From positions 21,360,118-21,424,117 of the forward strand of contig NC_083639.1 of assembly GCF_963576545.1 (NCBI RefSeq): DNA of 64,000 bases, written 5' to 3'. A program made the position numbers and the translations under genes. The notes beneath the pieces are model-generated. The model saw nothing but the letters and a program-made list of their open reading frames with translations, was not told where the DNA came from and searched no databases. Below, one piece after another: positions 21,485-31,313 of the stretch (the stretch's first letter is position 1; every line of letters starts with the position of its first letter). Source of the DNA: Limanda limanda. Lineage: Eukaryota; Chordata; Actinopteri; Pleuronectiformes; Pleuronectidae.

Positions 21485-22385
21485 ACATCACTATTTAAAT
21501 TTCAGTTCAGGGTTGAGCCAAAGAGTGCTTTGTTCAGCTGTACGTTTGTTCTCTTAGCAGCCTGTTTGGTATTTGATCAAACACATTGTGAATTTTTATG
21601 TACAACTCTTAAATGAGTTCCCTTTTTGAAATCCTTAAAACTAAAGAAATAGTTAGGGATTTTACTTTCTACATGGTTCTTGCAAAAATGCACTTTACAT
21701 GTGTAAATGTTATGAAAATGTCAGACTAAGTGTTCTTCATGTCCACAATACTGTTTGCAACACTGATGTAGTTGATTTGGAATATATTCAGCAATATCAT
21801 TATTTACATTTCAGATCAGGGTTGGGCCAAAGAGTGCTTTGCTCTCTGTACGTTTGTTCTCTTAGCAGCCGTTTAGGTATTTGATCAAACACATTGTGAA
21901 TTTTTATGTACAACTCTTAAATGAGTTCCCTTTTACAAATCCTTAAAACTAAAGAAATAGTTAGGGATTTTACTTTCTAAATGGTTCTTGCAAAAATGCA
22001 CTTTATATGTGTAAATGTTGTGAAGAGGTCAGACAAAGTGTTCTTAATGTCCACAATACTGTTTGCAGCACTGATGTAGTTGATTTGGAATATATTCAGC
22101 AATATCACTATTTACATTTCAGATTAGGGTCGGGCCAAAGAGTGCTTTGCTCTCTGTACGTTTGCCTGAACACATAGTGAATTGTGATGTACAACTCTTA
22201 AATGAGTTTCCTTTTGAAATGCCTTTAAAAAAAAAAAAAGGAACGTGTAAGAATTTTATTTTCTAAATGTTTCTTGCAAAAATACGCTTTACATGTGTAA
22301 ATGTTTTGAAAATGTCCAAAAGTCAGACTAAGTGTTCTTAGTCTGCAATACTGTTTGCCGCACTGATGTTTAGATGCTGCTCGCA
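21485..22385 (+). repeat. Three tandem copies of a ~308-bp unit
   Basis: The word GGTTGAGCC/GGTTGGGCC/GGTCGGGCC, followed by AAAGAGTGCTTTG, occurs at 21511, 21820 and 22128, giving periods of 309 and 308 bp. Other shared words in each unit are ATGTACAACTCTTAAATGAG and GTTCTTGCAAAAATGCAC. The third unit is shortened. It lies between the last exon of the second gene and the CACTA 3' end, so it may be a subterminal transposase-binding or terminator region. Confidence 0.85.
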
Positions 22386-22821
22386 TAAGTATTTAAATAA
22401 AGAGGCTTTTCTTTAAAACTTTCATGTTTTGTAGAAGTGTTTTATTAGGACAATTGTATTGACAAAGAGGAGCCCGTGTTAAAAATGCAACAAATCCAGA
22501 GAAGAATAGTACTGTAAAGTAGTGATGAAATATTATGGAAATATTACTTAAAAACATCTTGATATATAGAAAATAAAAGCTAGTAAAATGTTAATATTAA
22601 CAAAATAGATACAAAGGTTGTCTGAGTCAAATTTAATAGCAAAGTTTGAGGAAATTACATAATTTTTTTATTTAGTAAGGGTCAAAATAGCTAGTAAAAT
22701 CTACTTGAGTATTCTTTATCTAGTAATTCACACTTTAAAGTAAACTTCACTTCAGAAGTGGAGTGAGAATTGTTACCTCACTTCTACTAAGTAAATGTCA
22801 CTCCAAATTTTTCTCAGTGTA

Positions 22822-24665
22822 GGCGATCAGTTTGCCAGCTTTGTAATATTTCCCTTGGTCCAATGCTGCCTGATCATAAGAGAGAAAGACCTGGCTGGCC
22901 TTTCCCTCAAAAATGCCCAGAGAGGTCTGAACTTCTATCATCAAGAGTCTAGAAGAAATCAACAGAAAAGAGAAATATAAGAATTTGTTTTACTGTGCAG
23001 TTAACCTGAAAACATGCAAAGATTTTTTATTATACATTTAATAAATTACTTGAGGTATTCAGACCTGAAAAACTCTCGCTGTGGCCCCCCCATATCATCT
23101 GCCTCTTCTCCAACACACTCAATATGAGGTGAGTGGGTCCAAGAGAAATTGACTCTGGAGATGGCCTTCATAGCACCCTCCAGAAGCCTCTTCCTCCTGA
23201 TGGAAATGGTGGATCCCCGGCCACCACAAAGGTGATCCTCATGATATTTATTCAAAATTGTTCCAAGATCTACTTCTTCCTAAAGTATATAAAATGTATG
23301 AAGTACATCATGCATCATTGAAAAATTCTTTAATAAAAAACCTAACACTACTCTTTAATGAAAAAAATGTAATAAAACTTACCAATGGAGGACCGTTGCT
23401 TTCCAAGGGAATTGAAAGACTCCCATCCTCGTCCTCATCCCCAGAGTCAATGAGGAAGTCATTGATGGGAGTACTAAACAAATCAGATTTTGTTCATTCA
23501 AAGTGTCAGTATTACATATTCAGGCTTGTCAAAAACTAATTTCAAACTTCTCTGTAAAATATATGTAGTAGATGAGTATTGACAGTGTTTTTTGGGTGGA
23601 AAAAGAAATGTCACACATGGTTCTACTTTGTAAACTTAAAAATACTGTACCTGATCAGTGGTTTCACCCTTGATCTTCTATAAAACACCTTGAAAGTACA
23701 AAGACTGCATTAAATAATAAAATCTATCAATATTTGAATGATATATTTAATACCACATTTGAAGAAAAATTTAACTACAGTATAATCGTCCAGATTCTTA
23801 CTTCTGGGGTCCCAGCATTTAGCCACTCTGATGGATCCAAACTTGCCTCCTGTTGATTGACAAGATTTAGCATTTATTCCAACTGTCTTTTATTGAGGTT
23901 AGATTTGAAAATTGAACTGATGGCTTTTCAACCCACTCTTCGACATTAAGATTGCTCTTTACTTTAATATGAATAATCTAAACAACATTCAAAATAAAGG
24001 GCTCCAGACTAACTTTTCCCTCTACACATTCATATTTTAACCTTTAATAATTTAGCCCCAGGACCCTTTTAATACCAGGTCTCGGTATCAACCCGTCGCT
24101 CCTTCCTGGTGTTACACGTGATATATGACCTAGTCATAAAAAATATGGTCGCAGTTTGGAGCCCTAAAATATATTATTGTTTTACAATTACTAACGTGTG
24201 ATGAGCTTCCATCAAGGTCCAACGTTGGCCCCTGAGCAGGCTGCTGCTGATGCTGAGTTGGATGGACCTGGTAGAGCGCTTTAAGCTTCTGAGATCTAGA
24301 TGGACAAAACAAAGGGCCTAATTAGTCACTATTATCAAGGTGCTAATATTCAAAAGGATGTTGAATGGGATGTTGGCCCAAAAGAACAACAAAATCTTAC
24401 CTGTGAAGGCAGTGCTATGTTGGCCAGGGGAATAATATAGAGCCTGCTCCTGCCAACAACAGTCTTCAGCTCCTTCAGCGTACTTGCCTGAATTATCTTA
24501 AGGACCCTGCTCTTATCAGCTCTTGCCAGCTGAAAACCAATAACATTCAGGCTTACTGCTGGAAAGCTTTGGCAGATGTAGTTATTGAGTTCACATAGAG
24601 TCCAGGAAAGTTGTATGGTAGCTCCCTGTGTGACTGCCCAGGCAAATCATGACTCGGGCTCCCTG
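22822..24665 (-). pseudogene. HECT E3 ligase-like gene, 5' exons and HECT N-lobe
   Basis: Minus-strand exons with plausible AG/GT borders: about 24665-24401 (LCELNNYICQSFPAVSLNVI, GFQLARADKSRVLKIIQAS, YIIPLANIALPS), 24295-24196 (SQKLKALYQVHPTQHQQQ), 23849-23802 (ASLDPSEWLNAGTPE), 23676-23651, 23473-23383 (TPINDFLIDSGDEDEDGSL) and 23279-23065 (STISIRRKRLLEGAMKAI, ECVGEEADDMGGPQREFF). The next, 22948-22822 (LGIFEGKASQVFLSYDQAAL, KYYKAGKLIAY), is cut by the CACTA element. VGEEADDMGGPQREFF is the start of a HECT domain, the region that binds E2 and transfers ubiquitin. A TAG would lie at the CACTA target after repair. No promoter or first exon is found upstream of 24665. Either a captured host gene fragment or a transposon-carried gene. 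Confidence 0.8.
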
Positions 24666-24799
24666 GAAAAAAAAATAGTGTCAATATGATGTCAATTAAA
24701 TGAAACAAAATATTGTGTCTTATTAGCTATTGACTCACAGTTGAATCGAAGCCTTATTGTGTATTTTGTGATCCATGCAGTGTGAACTCCATTTTAAAT
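24666..24799. other. Short unassigned interval
   Basis: Between the first visible HECT-like exon and the LINE scraps. Nothing supportable. Confidence 0.4.
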
Positions 24800-24866
24800 T
24801 GCATTGAGGATGTAAAATCATGGATGGCAAACAGCGTCCTCCAGCTCAACCAAACCTAAGTCATAA
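24800..24866 (+). pseudogene. LINE reverse transcriptase scrap on plus strand
   Basis: Encodes CIEDVKSWMANSVLQLNQ, which matches the (D/I)I..WM..N.LQLN motif that follows the YADD box in L2-type LINEs. The adjacent L2 on the minus strand has the same motif ([22 protein letters not shown]). Opposite orientation, so it is a separate fragment. Confidence 0.65.
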
Positions 24867-24869
24867 GTA

Positions 24870-27800
24870 AGTAAGTTTTATTTATAGAGCACATTTAAAT
24901 ACAGCATAAACTGACCAAAGTGCTGTACTATGACAATAAAAGGCAAATAATACAATATAACAATACAAATTGACCATAAATCCTAATATCCAATACAAAG
25001 AGCAATAACATTCATTAACAGGACACCCCACATAGACAAGAACAGGGGGTGAACAGTTAGGGGGAAAGGAAGGCAAGGGAGTAAAAGTGGGTTTTTAGCC
25101 TAGACTTGAAGGCAGAAATGGAGGGGGCGGATCTAATGTCCAGAGGGAGCTGGTTCCATAGACGTGGAGCGGCGACAGCAAAGGCCCTGTCACCTTTCTG
25201 CTTGAGCCGTGAGCGTGGCACGTGCAGAAAACCTTTGCTAGAGGATCTGAGGGACCTTTGAACTGACTGGGGCTGTACAAGGTCAGTGATGTAGGCTGGG
25301 GCCAGCCCATTGAGTGCCTTAAAAACAAATAATAAAACTTTAAACTGTATCCTAAAATGAATGGGGAGCCAGTGCAAGGAGGCCAGAATGGGGGTGATGT
25401 GCTCACGCCTCTTGGTGCCAGTTAAAAGACGTGCAGCTGCATTTTGAACCAGCTGTAGACGTCTGAGTGAGGATTGGGGGAGGCCGAGGTAGAGGGAATT
25501 GCAATAATCCAGCCGTGATGTAATAAAGGCATGAATTACTATCTCCAGGTCTTTATGAGATAGGAAGGTTTTGAGGCGGGAAATCACTCTAAATTGGTAG
25601 AAACTAGTTTTGACCACATTACTAATCTGTTTGTCAAGACAGAGTTCAGAGTCGAGGATGACACCCAGGTTTCTGGCGTAGGGTGTGACAAATGGAGTGA
25701 GTTACCTAAATTATTTAGAGCAGTGCATCTTGCATTGGGGGGGCCAAAAATGATGACTTCTGTCTTGTCACCATTTAACTGGAGGAAGTTGTTGGCCATC
25801 CAGTTTCTGATGTCTTCAAGACAGACCAGGAGAGATTGGATGGAGTCCCTAGATTTTAATGGCAGGTACAGCTGTGAATCATCTGCATAGAGGTGAAAAG
25901 AGATGTTATGCTTTCTCATAATGTCACCCAGTGGGAGCATATACAGGCTGAATAGCATGGGACCCAGTATGGACCCCTGAGGGACCCCATAAGAGACAGG
26001 GGCAGATGATGAAGAGAACTCGCCTATAGAGACAGAGAAAGTACTGTGTTTAAGGTAAGAGCTGAACCAAAGTAATGCAGTCTCCCTGATACCCACCTGC
26101 TGGTCCAGGTGGGTGAGGAGGATGTTGTGATCTACAGTGTCGAAAGCAGCACTAAGGTCAAGTAATATCAAGATGGCATTTTCACCAGAATCCAAAGTGA
26201 GGAGCAGATCATTAGTTACTTTAAGCAGGGCAGTTTCTGTGCTGTGAAGGGATCTAAAACCTGATTGAAAGGGTTCTAGTATGTGGTGGGTGGTCAGAAA
26301 GGGAATCAACTGTGACAAAACAGCTTTCTCTAAAACTTTAAAAAAACTTTTTTAGGCATTCAGCATCAAGGTTGTGTTTTTTAAGCAAGGGTTGGACAAC
26401 CGCATGCTTAAAACATGTAGGGACAGTTTAGAATTACCTGAATAGAGGGGCCAACTGCATCAAAAACATCCTTTATGATAGAAGAGGGAATGGCATCATG
26501 GGGGGATGCAGTGGGTTTCATGTGCAATACTAAATCCTGCAGTTCAATGAGAGAAATGGGCTGAAATTGGTTAAAAATAGCTGGTGCACCAGAATAATCT
26601 GGTGGAGTGGGTGATGAGGAGGGGGTAAACAATGGTCTAATGTTCTCTATTTTATCGGTGAAAAACTTAAGGAATTTCTCGCAGGTATCAGTAGATACAT
26701 CAGCAACTGGGGAGTTAAGAGGGTTGATAAAATAATTAATAGTGCTAAATAAAATGTTGGGTCTATTAGAGTGTTTGCTAATCAGACCAGAGATGTGTTT
26801 TGACCTGGCTTTTTTGCTGCTGCCTGGAAGGAAGCTAGTGCAGTTTTAAAAATTTCAAAGTAGACAGTTAGGTGATCCTTTTTCCATTTCCTTTCGGCTT
26901 TACGGCAGGCCTGTCTGAGAGAGCGGGTGGCCTCATCCAACCAACATTGAGATTTTTGCTTGGGGCGGCTATATGTGAGAGGAGCTATAGAGTCAAGTAT
27001 GGAAGAGCAAGAAGAGTGGAAAAGGCTGACTAAATCATCCGGGCTAGAATAGGATGATGCCGCTGTTGCAATGGTAGATGCAACAGTTTTACTAAGAAAG
27101 CTATCAGAAAACTGGGCTGCAGTAAGAGAGTTTATGTGGCGAGAGTAACGACCTTGAGCTCTGGCAGTTCGCAATGGATTGGAGAGGGTAACATCAAACG
27201 TAATAGGCGTATGGTCAGAGAAAGTGGCATCCTCAATCACAATATTATCTACAGAAAAGCCATAAGATAAAATAAGATCAAGTGTATGTCCCAAAATATG
27301 AGTAGCTTTATTTATATGTTGAGTAAGACCAAAGGCATCTATTACACCACGGAATTCGTTAACCATGGGTCTGTCTGGACAGCAGACGTGGATATTAAAG
27401 TCACCAAGTATGAGAAGACGATCATGCAATGAGACAAAATGGGAGAGAAAGTCAGAGAATTCTGTTATAAAGTCTTTGTCAGGCTTAGGGGGCCTATAGA
27501 TGAGTACACAAACCAGTTGGGACATAGCAGATTCTACAATTACGCATTGCAGTTCGAAAGTGGAGAAACTCCCTACAGAGAGTGTCCGTAATTTAAAATT
27601 ATTTTTGAAGACGAGAGCTACTCCACCTCCTCTTCCAGCGCACCTCGGTGTGCTAATGAACGAGCAGTTAATAGGGCAAAGTTCGCCGAAGACAGAAGAC
27701 TGGCCAACTCCAGCGCTGATCCAAGTCTCGGTTAAAAACAGGAAGTCCAGATTGTGATGAGAGAAGAAGTCATTTAAAACAAAAGTTTTGTTAGACACAG

Positions 27801-28427
27801 ACCTGCAGTTGACCAAGGCGATTTTTGCCGTGGAATGAATCCGGCCTGGGGGCAACGGGAGTAATCCAAAGGGCGGATGTTCAGGGAGTTCATCCCACCG
27901 CTACGGATCCGCAGTCTCGGACGAGCAGAGCTGACATGTGTTTGGGGTCGATGCGGACTGATGGATACATGGCAGGAGTACCTCGGATCCCACGAACGAC
28001 GAGCCAGGAAGAGATCTTTCCGTCCTAGATGGGCTGCAGAGAGATGACAGGGCCACGGCTGTGCGGGAGAAACACACGCTCTTTTCCTGATCGCCACCCG
28101 GACTCCTCCGCGTTTGCCTCGGCGCCTCCGACGCTTCTTCCGGAGAGAGACACAGCAGGGTAGCCGAAGGACACACACCAGGTAGGGGTATACAAACGGA
28201 GGGTGACATCTGGTGTAGGGAACAGGAGACCCACTAGTATGGGTCACCAGTGCATTTCTGAGATGTAGCAGAGTCTGATGATCATAGGTCCAGTTAGCGG
28301 CAACAGAGCAGTGCCAGCATAGCATAAGTGCCAGCATAAACAAACATAGAACAACTCGGACAGCTAGGAGTTGACGGAGCTGACGGCAGGCCGACAAACA
28401 CACTGGCGCCATCTTGGAGCTCCGTAA
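24870..28427 (-). mobile_element. L2-like non-LTR retrotransposon, near full length
   Basis: About 3.56 kb on the minus strand. The 5' end is near 28427, with the first ATG at 28412 inside a CCAAGATGGCGCC motif that matches a YY1 site. The 3' end at about 24870 is a TTAC/TTACTTAC repeat preceded by the L2-type GCTCTATAAATAAAACTTAC. The coding region is described in the next entry. Length and 3' repeat tail fit the L2/CR1 group. It lies between the HECT-like exons and the ACTAGT array. Confidence 0.85.
25057..28412 (-). pseudogene. L2-like endonuclease/reverse transcriptase
   Basis: Minus strand. A leader frame (28412-27774, MAPVCLSACRQLRQLLAVR, with an RKKRRRRRGKRGG basic run) precedes an APE-type endonuclease (27855-26782) with ALVNCRSVSNKT, FLFLTETWIS, CVLIYRPPKP, LLILGDFNIHV, HTLDLILS and FSDHTPI. 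The reverse transcriptase (26632-25584) has [48 protein letters not shown] and the active site [12 protein letters not shown]. The C-terminal part (25617-25057) has FKVLLFVFKALNGLAPAYI and RLWNQLPLDIRSAPS. Three or four frameshifts or stops separate these, so it is recently dead. Catalytic residues are still present. It would nick genomic DNA and copy its RNA at the target. Confidence 0.9.
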
Positions 28428-29190
28428 AATAAAAAGATAAATACATCATAAACAAGCTGTCAAAACCATTTTATTATCAAACCCTCTCTGGTGGGACGAC
28501 GTACGAACAAGCTCTGTGATGCTTTTTGCTTCAGAATGATGACTTTCTTTATGCATGTACATGCGAGCAATTCAAAGTCAGTGATATGTTTTCAGGCTAA
28601 AATGTGTCATGGTATACATATATTTGATATATGCATGTGCACACCTCCCTCTAAGGGGCTTAATACCATTATGAATCTCACTGTGTGAAATTTCCAGTAA
28701 TATATGGTAATCAAGATCTATCTGTCCGTCTGACTTATCAATATAATATAAAGTGGTAAAAGATTCAATTGATTAACTGGTATGGCTAGATGTGAAACAT
28801 TGTTAGATTTCAGTTACAAGATATTCTTTTTTTCTCACAACTGCTGATATAATTAACAGTTTTTATATAACTTTAAAGAACAGAATTAATAATATTAACA
28901 TTATTGATGAAATGTGTTGTTGCAAATGTTCTATACATATAATATTGATGTTACATACATTTTGCTTCCCATGTGTGCATTAAGCTGTTGGACATTTAAT
29001 CTTCCACAAAGCTTTCATTTAATTGGCATTTCATAATATAACACAATAAAACAAATGAACACACCTCCTGAAATGAGTGCTCCTAAAACTGAAGCGACTA
29101 TTCAGAGCTGGCACTTTAAGGCTTTGAAACACAGTTTGAACACTGACCAATCAAAATCCTTGTCATGCCTGCCTCATTTGCTTACAGTAC
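28428..29190. other. No gene; promoter-like words just before the array
   Basis: AT-rich sequence with no coding domain. The last 60 bp before the array contain GACCAATCAAA (CCAAT box, about 29147) and CTCATTTGC (about 29173). Related words occur just before the second array module. Confidence 0.5.
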
Positions 29191-29854
29191 ACTAGTTAAC
29201 TAGTGGACATTTGCGCCCCACTAGCTAACTAGTGGCTGCATTGGCAGTTTACATGTAAACTAGTGAGGCACAATTGTCCACTAGTATACTAGTTCGGGTC
29301 TTTTTGACCTTACTAGTAAACTAGTGAGGCTCAAAATGGCTCACTTGCTTACTAGTGAAGCCTAAAAGTCCACTAGTGAGCTTGTTGAGGTCTTTTTTGC
29401 CGTACTAGTGAGCTAGTTACAGTCACATTATTTTACTAGTAAACTTGTAGGTTCCAAAAAGACCCACTAGCAAACTAGTGGCACTGATGTTTCCTTTACT
29501 AGCTTACTAGTGGAAGACATTTTGTCTCACTAGTTCGACTCTGTACAAAACATGTAGGGACTTTGACCGAACATGTTGAATATTTTTCTTACATGTTGGG
29601 CATTTTCTTAAACTAGTTGAGCTTTTCTCAGAACTTTTGAACGACTGTGCACAACTAGTAAGACATTTGATCGACATGTTGGGCTATTTGTCCAACTAGT
29701 TGACATTTTGGGCCCACTAGTTGAGGTTATCATCTTTCTAGTTTGACAAAACTGCTCACTAGTCGACATGTGCACGCAACTAGTTAACTAGTGAAATTCT
29801 GTATTGTCCTACATGTTATCTAGTGACCCTTTATCACATCACTAGTTAATTAGT
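29191..29854. repeat. ACTAGT palindrome array, module 1
   Basis: The array starts with pairs of six-base palindromes 8 bp apart (ACTAGTTAACTAGT type). Pair starts are at 29191, 29220, 29251, 29280, 29312, 29343, 29372, 29404, 29435, 29466 and 29498, mean step about 30.7 bp. From 29529 it switches to single sites at 29529, 29550, 29571, 29591, 29612, 29633, 29654, 29674, 29695, 29716, 29737 and 29758, a 21-bp step. It closes with three pairs at 29779, 29811 and 29841. Degenerate sites keep a palindromic core (ACATGT, GCTAGT, ACTTGT, ACTAGC). The 14-18-bp spacers differ and often contain an A- or T-run. Confidence 0.95.
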
Positions 29855-29924
29855 CGCGTTGCTGGAGAGCCAATAGGAAGCTTCGATTGTAATCCCCTCA
29901 TTTGCATGTGTGTCCAGGAGTGTT
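29855..29924. promoter_or_regulatory. Header between array modules (CCAAT plus octamer)
   Basis: A 70-bp interruption without ACTAGT. It holds GAGCCAATAGG (CCAAT box) and, 30 bp on, CCTCATTTGCATG, which contains the octamer ATTTGCAT. The sequence before module 1 has the same order, CCAATCAAA then CCTCATTTGC. I infer a repeated unit of header plus array. Whether it drives transcription is unknown. Confidence 0.5.
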
Positions 29925-30506
29925 ACTAGTGAGCTAGTAGGCATTTTGACTGCCACTAGCTTACTAGTAAGCCCTTACAGCCTCACTAGTTTGCTAGTAC
30001 GGTCAAAAAACACTGCAACTAGTAAACTAGTGGGTTTTTCGACCCCACTGGTTTACTAGTACACATTTTGCACCTCACTAGTTTGCCAGTAAGGTCAAAA
30101 TAGGCTTTTACTAGTAAACTAGTGGGTATTTTGGCTGCACTAGTTTGCTAGTGTGCATTTGGGCTCCCACTAGTTAACTAGTGCAACAAATTGGAGGCCA
30201 ATAGTTAACTAGTGAGCTGAATCCATGTTTGACTAGCTTACATGTCAGAGCTTTTGCAGCTCACTAGTTAGCTAGTAACACTTTCAGCCTTACTAGTTTG
30301 GTCCAGAGGGCAACTAGTACAGCAAAAAGCTCACTAGTAGAAGCGCACAGTGTTACTAGTAAGGTTTCTGTTGTAACTAGTTGAACAAAAGTGCCACTAG
30401 TAGCTGAAAAAGAGTGAATAGTAAGATTTTTTTTTCAACTAGTTCAGTAAGATGCTGAACTAGTGTGACCAAATGTCCAACTAGTGCTGACAAAGACCGA
30501 ACTAGT
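29925..30506. repeat. ACTAGT palindrome array, module 2
   Basis: Pairs start at 29925, 29955, 29985, 30018, 30047, 30077, 30110, 30139, 30169, 30200, 30232 and 30263 (step 29-33 bp). Single sites then follow at 30292, 30313, 30333, 30355, 30376, 30396, 30417, 30438, 30459, 30480 and 30501 (step 20-22, mostly 21). Order and counts closely repeat module 1. Typical pairs are ACTAGTAAACTAGT, ACTAGTTTGCTAGT and ACTAGTTAACTAGT. No ORF spans it with a recognisable protein. Confidence 0.95.
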
Positions 30507-31304
30507 GGAGGGGACTGAAATTTGATATCAAGGATTTTGAATAAATGCTCAATCGGCTTGCCATAGTTGCTCTCCCTAAGACACAACCTCGGTGATTCGC
30601 TCACCATCGTCACGCACAGTCCAATCCCATCGGTCCTGGAGTCTGAGACACAGCGATTGGACCGCAGCCTGAGAAACTCCAAAATGAAGCTTTTGGCCAA
30701 ATGAAGTCAGCTGTTCTGTCACCATGGAAACAGATTGATATTTGAGAGGATATTAAAGTGATGATCTGTTTCATCTGTGTCACTGGACACGAAACAGGAA
30801 GTGAAGTGTCCAACCACAAGTCACGTCTCTCTGACGCTGGTTTAAGCAGTAGCCAATCAGCAGCCAAGCAGCAGGAGTGTGTACCTGCAACATGAGGCTC
30901 ACTTTGTCTACATGTGAAAGTTATTTTCAATGTGTGTCAGTTTTGATTGTTTTCTATTCTGTTTACATTGTTACGACACACTACGTTTCCAATGATCCTC
31001 AGCCTTAGCTGCTTCTGGTTCACGTGAAGGTTAAAGGTCGGCGCTGATTGTTGAAAGTTCAATAAAGATTTTATAAACTGAAGTAGCTTTTGATTTCTGT
31101 ACTGAGTGTAATGCCAGGCCCAGCCTGCAGGGGGCACTAACAGCACTTTACCACCATGGGCAGATGTTGATACTGAAAACTTCCTGAAGGAGGCGCTCCA
31201 GGAGTCAGTTACCATGGCAGCTGGTCTCCCCCTCCTGTTCCTAGCCCCTCTGTCAAATTTTGGAACCCATTGTGGCCCGCGAGTCAAAAAGTTTGCCCAC
31301 CCCT
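30507..31304. other. Right flank of the composite; no gene recognised
   Basis: About 800 bp between the array and the right hAT end. An AATAAA lies near 31061 on the plus strand. No known domain is seen in any frame. The final about 55 bp carry the hAT terminal sequence. Confidence 0.5.
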
Positions 31305-31313
31305 GGGCTAGTT

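Larger units (their letters stand above)
16220..22819 (+). mobile_element. EnSpm/CACTA transposon, 6.6 kb, two genes
   Basis: The ends are CACTGAGAAAAA (16220-16231) and its exact inverse ending at 22819, a 12-bp perfect terminal repeat beginning with the CACTG signature of the superfamily. TA flanks both ends (16218-16219, 22820-22821). It inserted into an exon of the HECT-like gene: the protein sequence stops at 22822 and resumes at 16217. It carries a TNP2-like transposase (16601-18951), a spliced second gene with a PB1-like domain (19099-21448), and three 308-bp tandem repeats near its 3' end. Only a few frameshifts are present, so it is fairly young. Confidence 0.92.
9654..31313. mobile_element. 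21.6-kb hAT-bounded composite interval
   Basis: Element ends are 9662 (CAGACATGGGCAAAGTACGG) and 31305 (in reverse, CAGGGGTGGGCAAACTTTTT). Both are hAT-type CAG...TGGGCAAA ends and share a GGCCCGC block further in. The flanking duplication is GGCTAGTG (9654-9661) and GGCTAGTT (31306-31313), 7 of 8 identical. Inside are the N-terminal part of a hAT transposase (9939-10310), a second hAT, a spliced HECT-like gene carrying further insertions, a LINE and the ACTAGT array. Either a hAT element captured a host-like gene and then collected insertions, or the insertions accumulated in a once ordinary hAT. The C-terminal transposase is missing, so the interval cannot move on its own. Confidence 0.75.

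Noticed and set aside
16220..22819. hAT or Harbinger origin for the 6.6-kb element
   Set aside because: CACTG ends, TA duplication and a TNP2-like transposase identify EnSpm/CACTA.
29191..30506. CRISPR array
   Set aside because: Repeat-spacer geometry is similar, but the repeats are 6 or 14 bp, degenerate, and in two modes. There are no cas genes and the context is a eukaryotic transposon nest.
29191..30506. Cluster of p53-family response elements (CWWG cores)
   Set aside because: The cores CTAG/CATG/CTTG fit CWWG, but the flanks do not follow RRR/YYY and the pair spacing is 8 rather than 10 bp.
30377..30930. Minus-strand open frames next to the array
   Set aside because: No recognisable domain, and the composition is that of translated repeat sequence.
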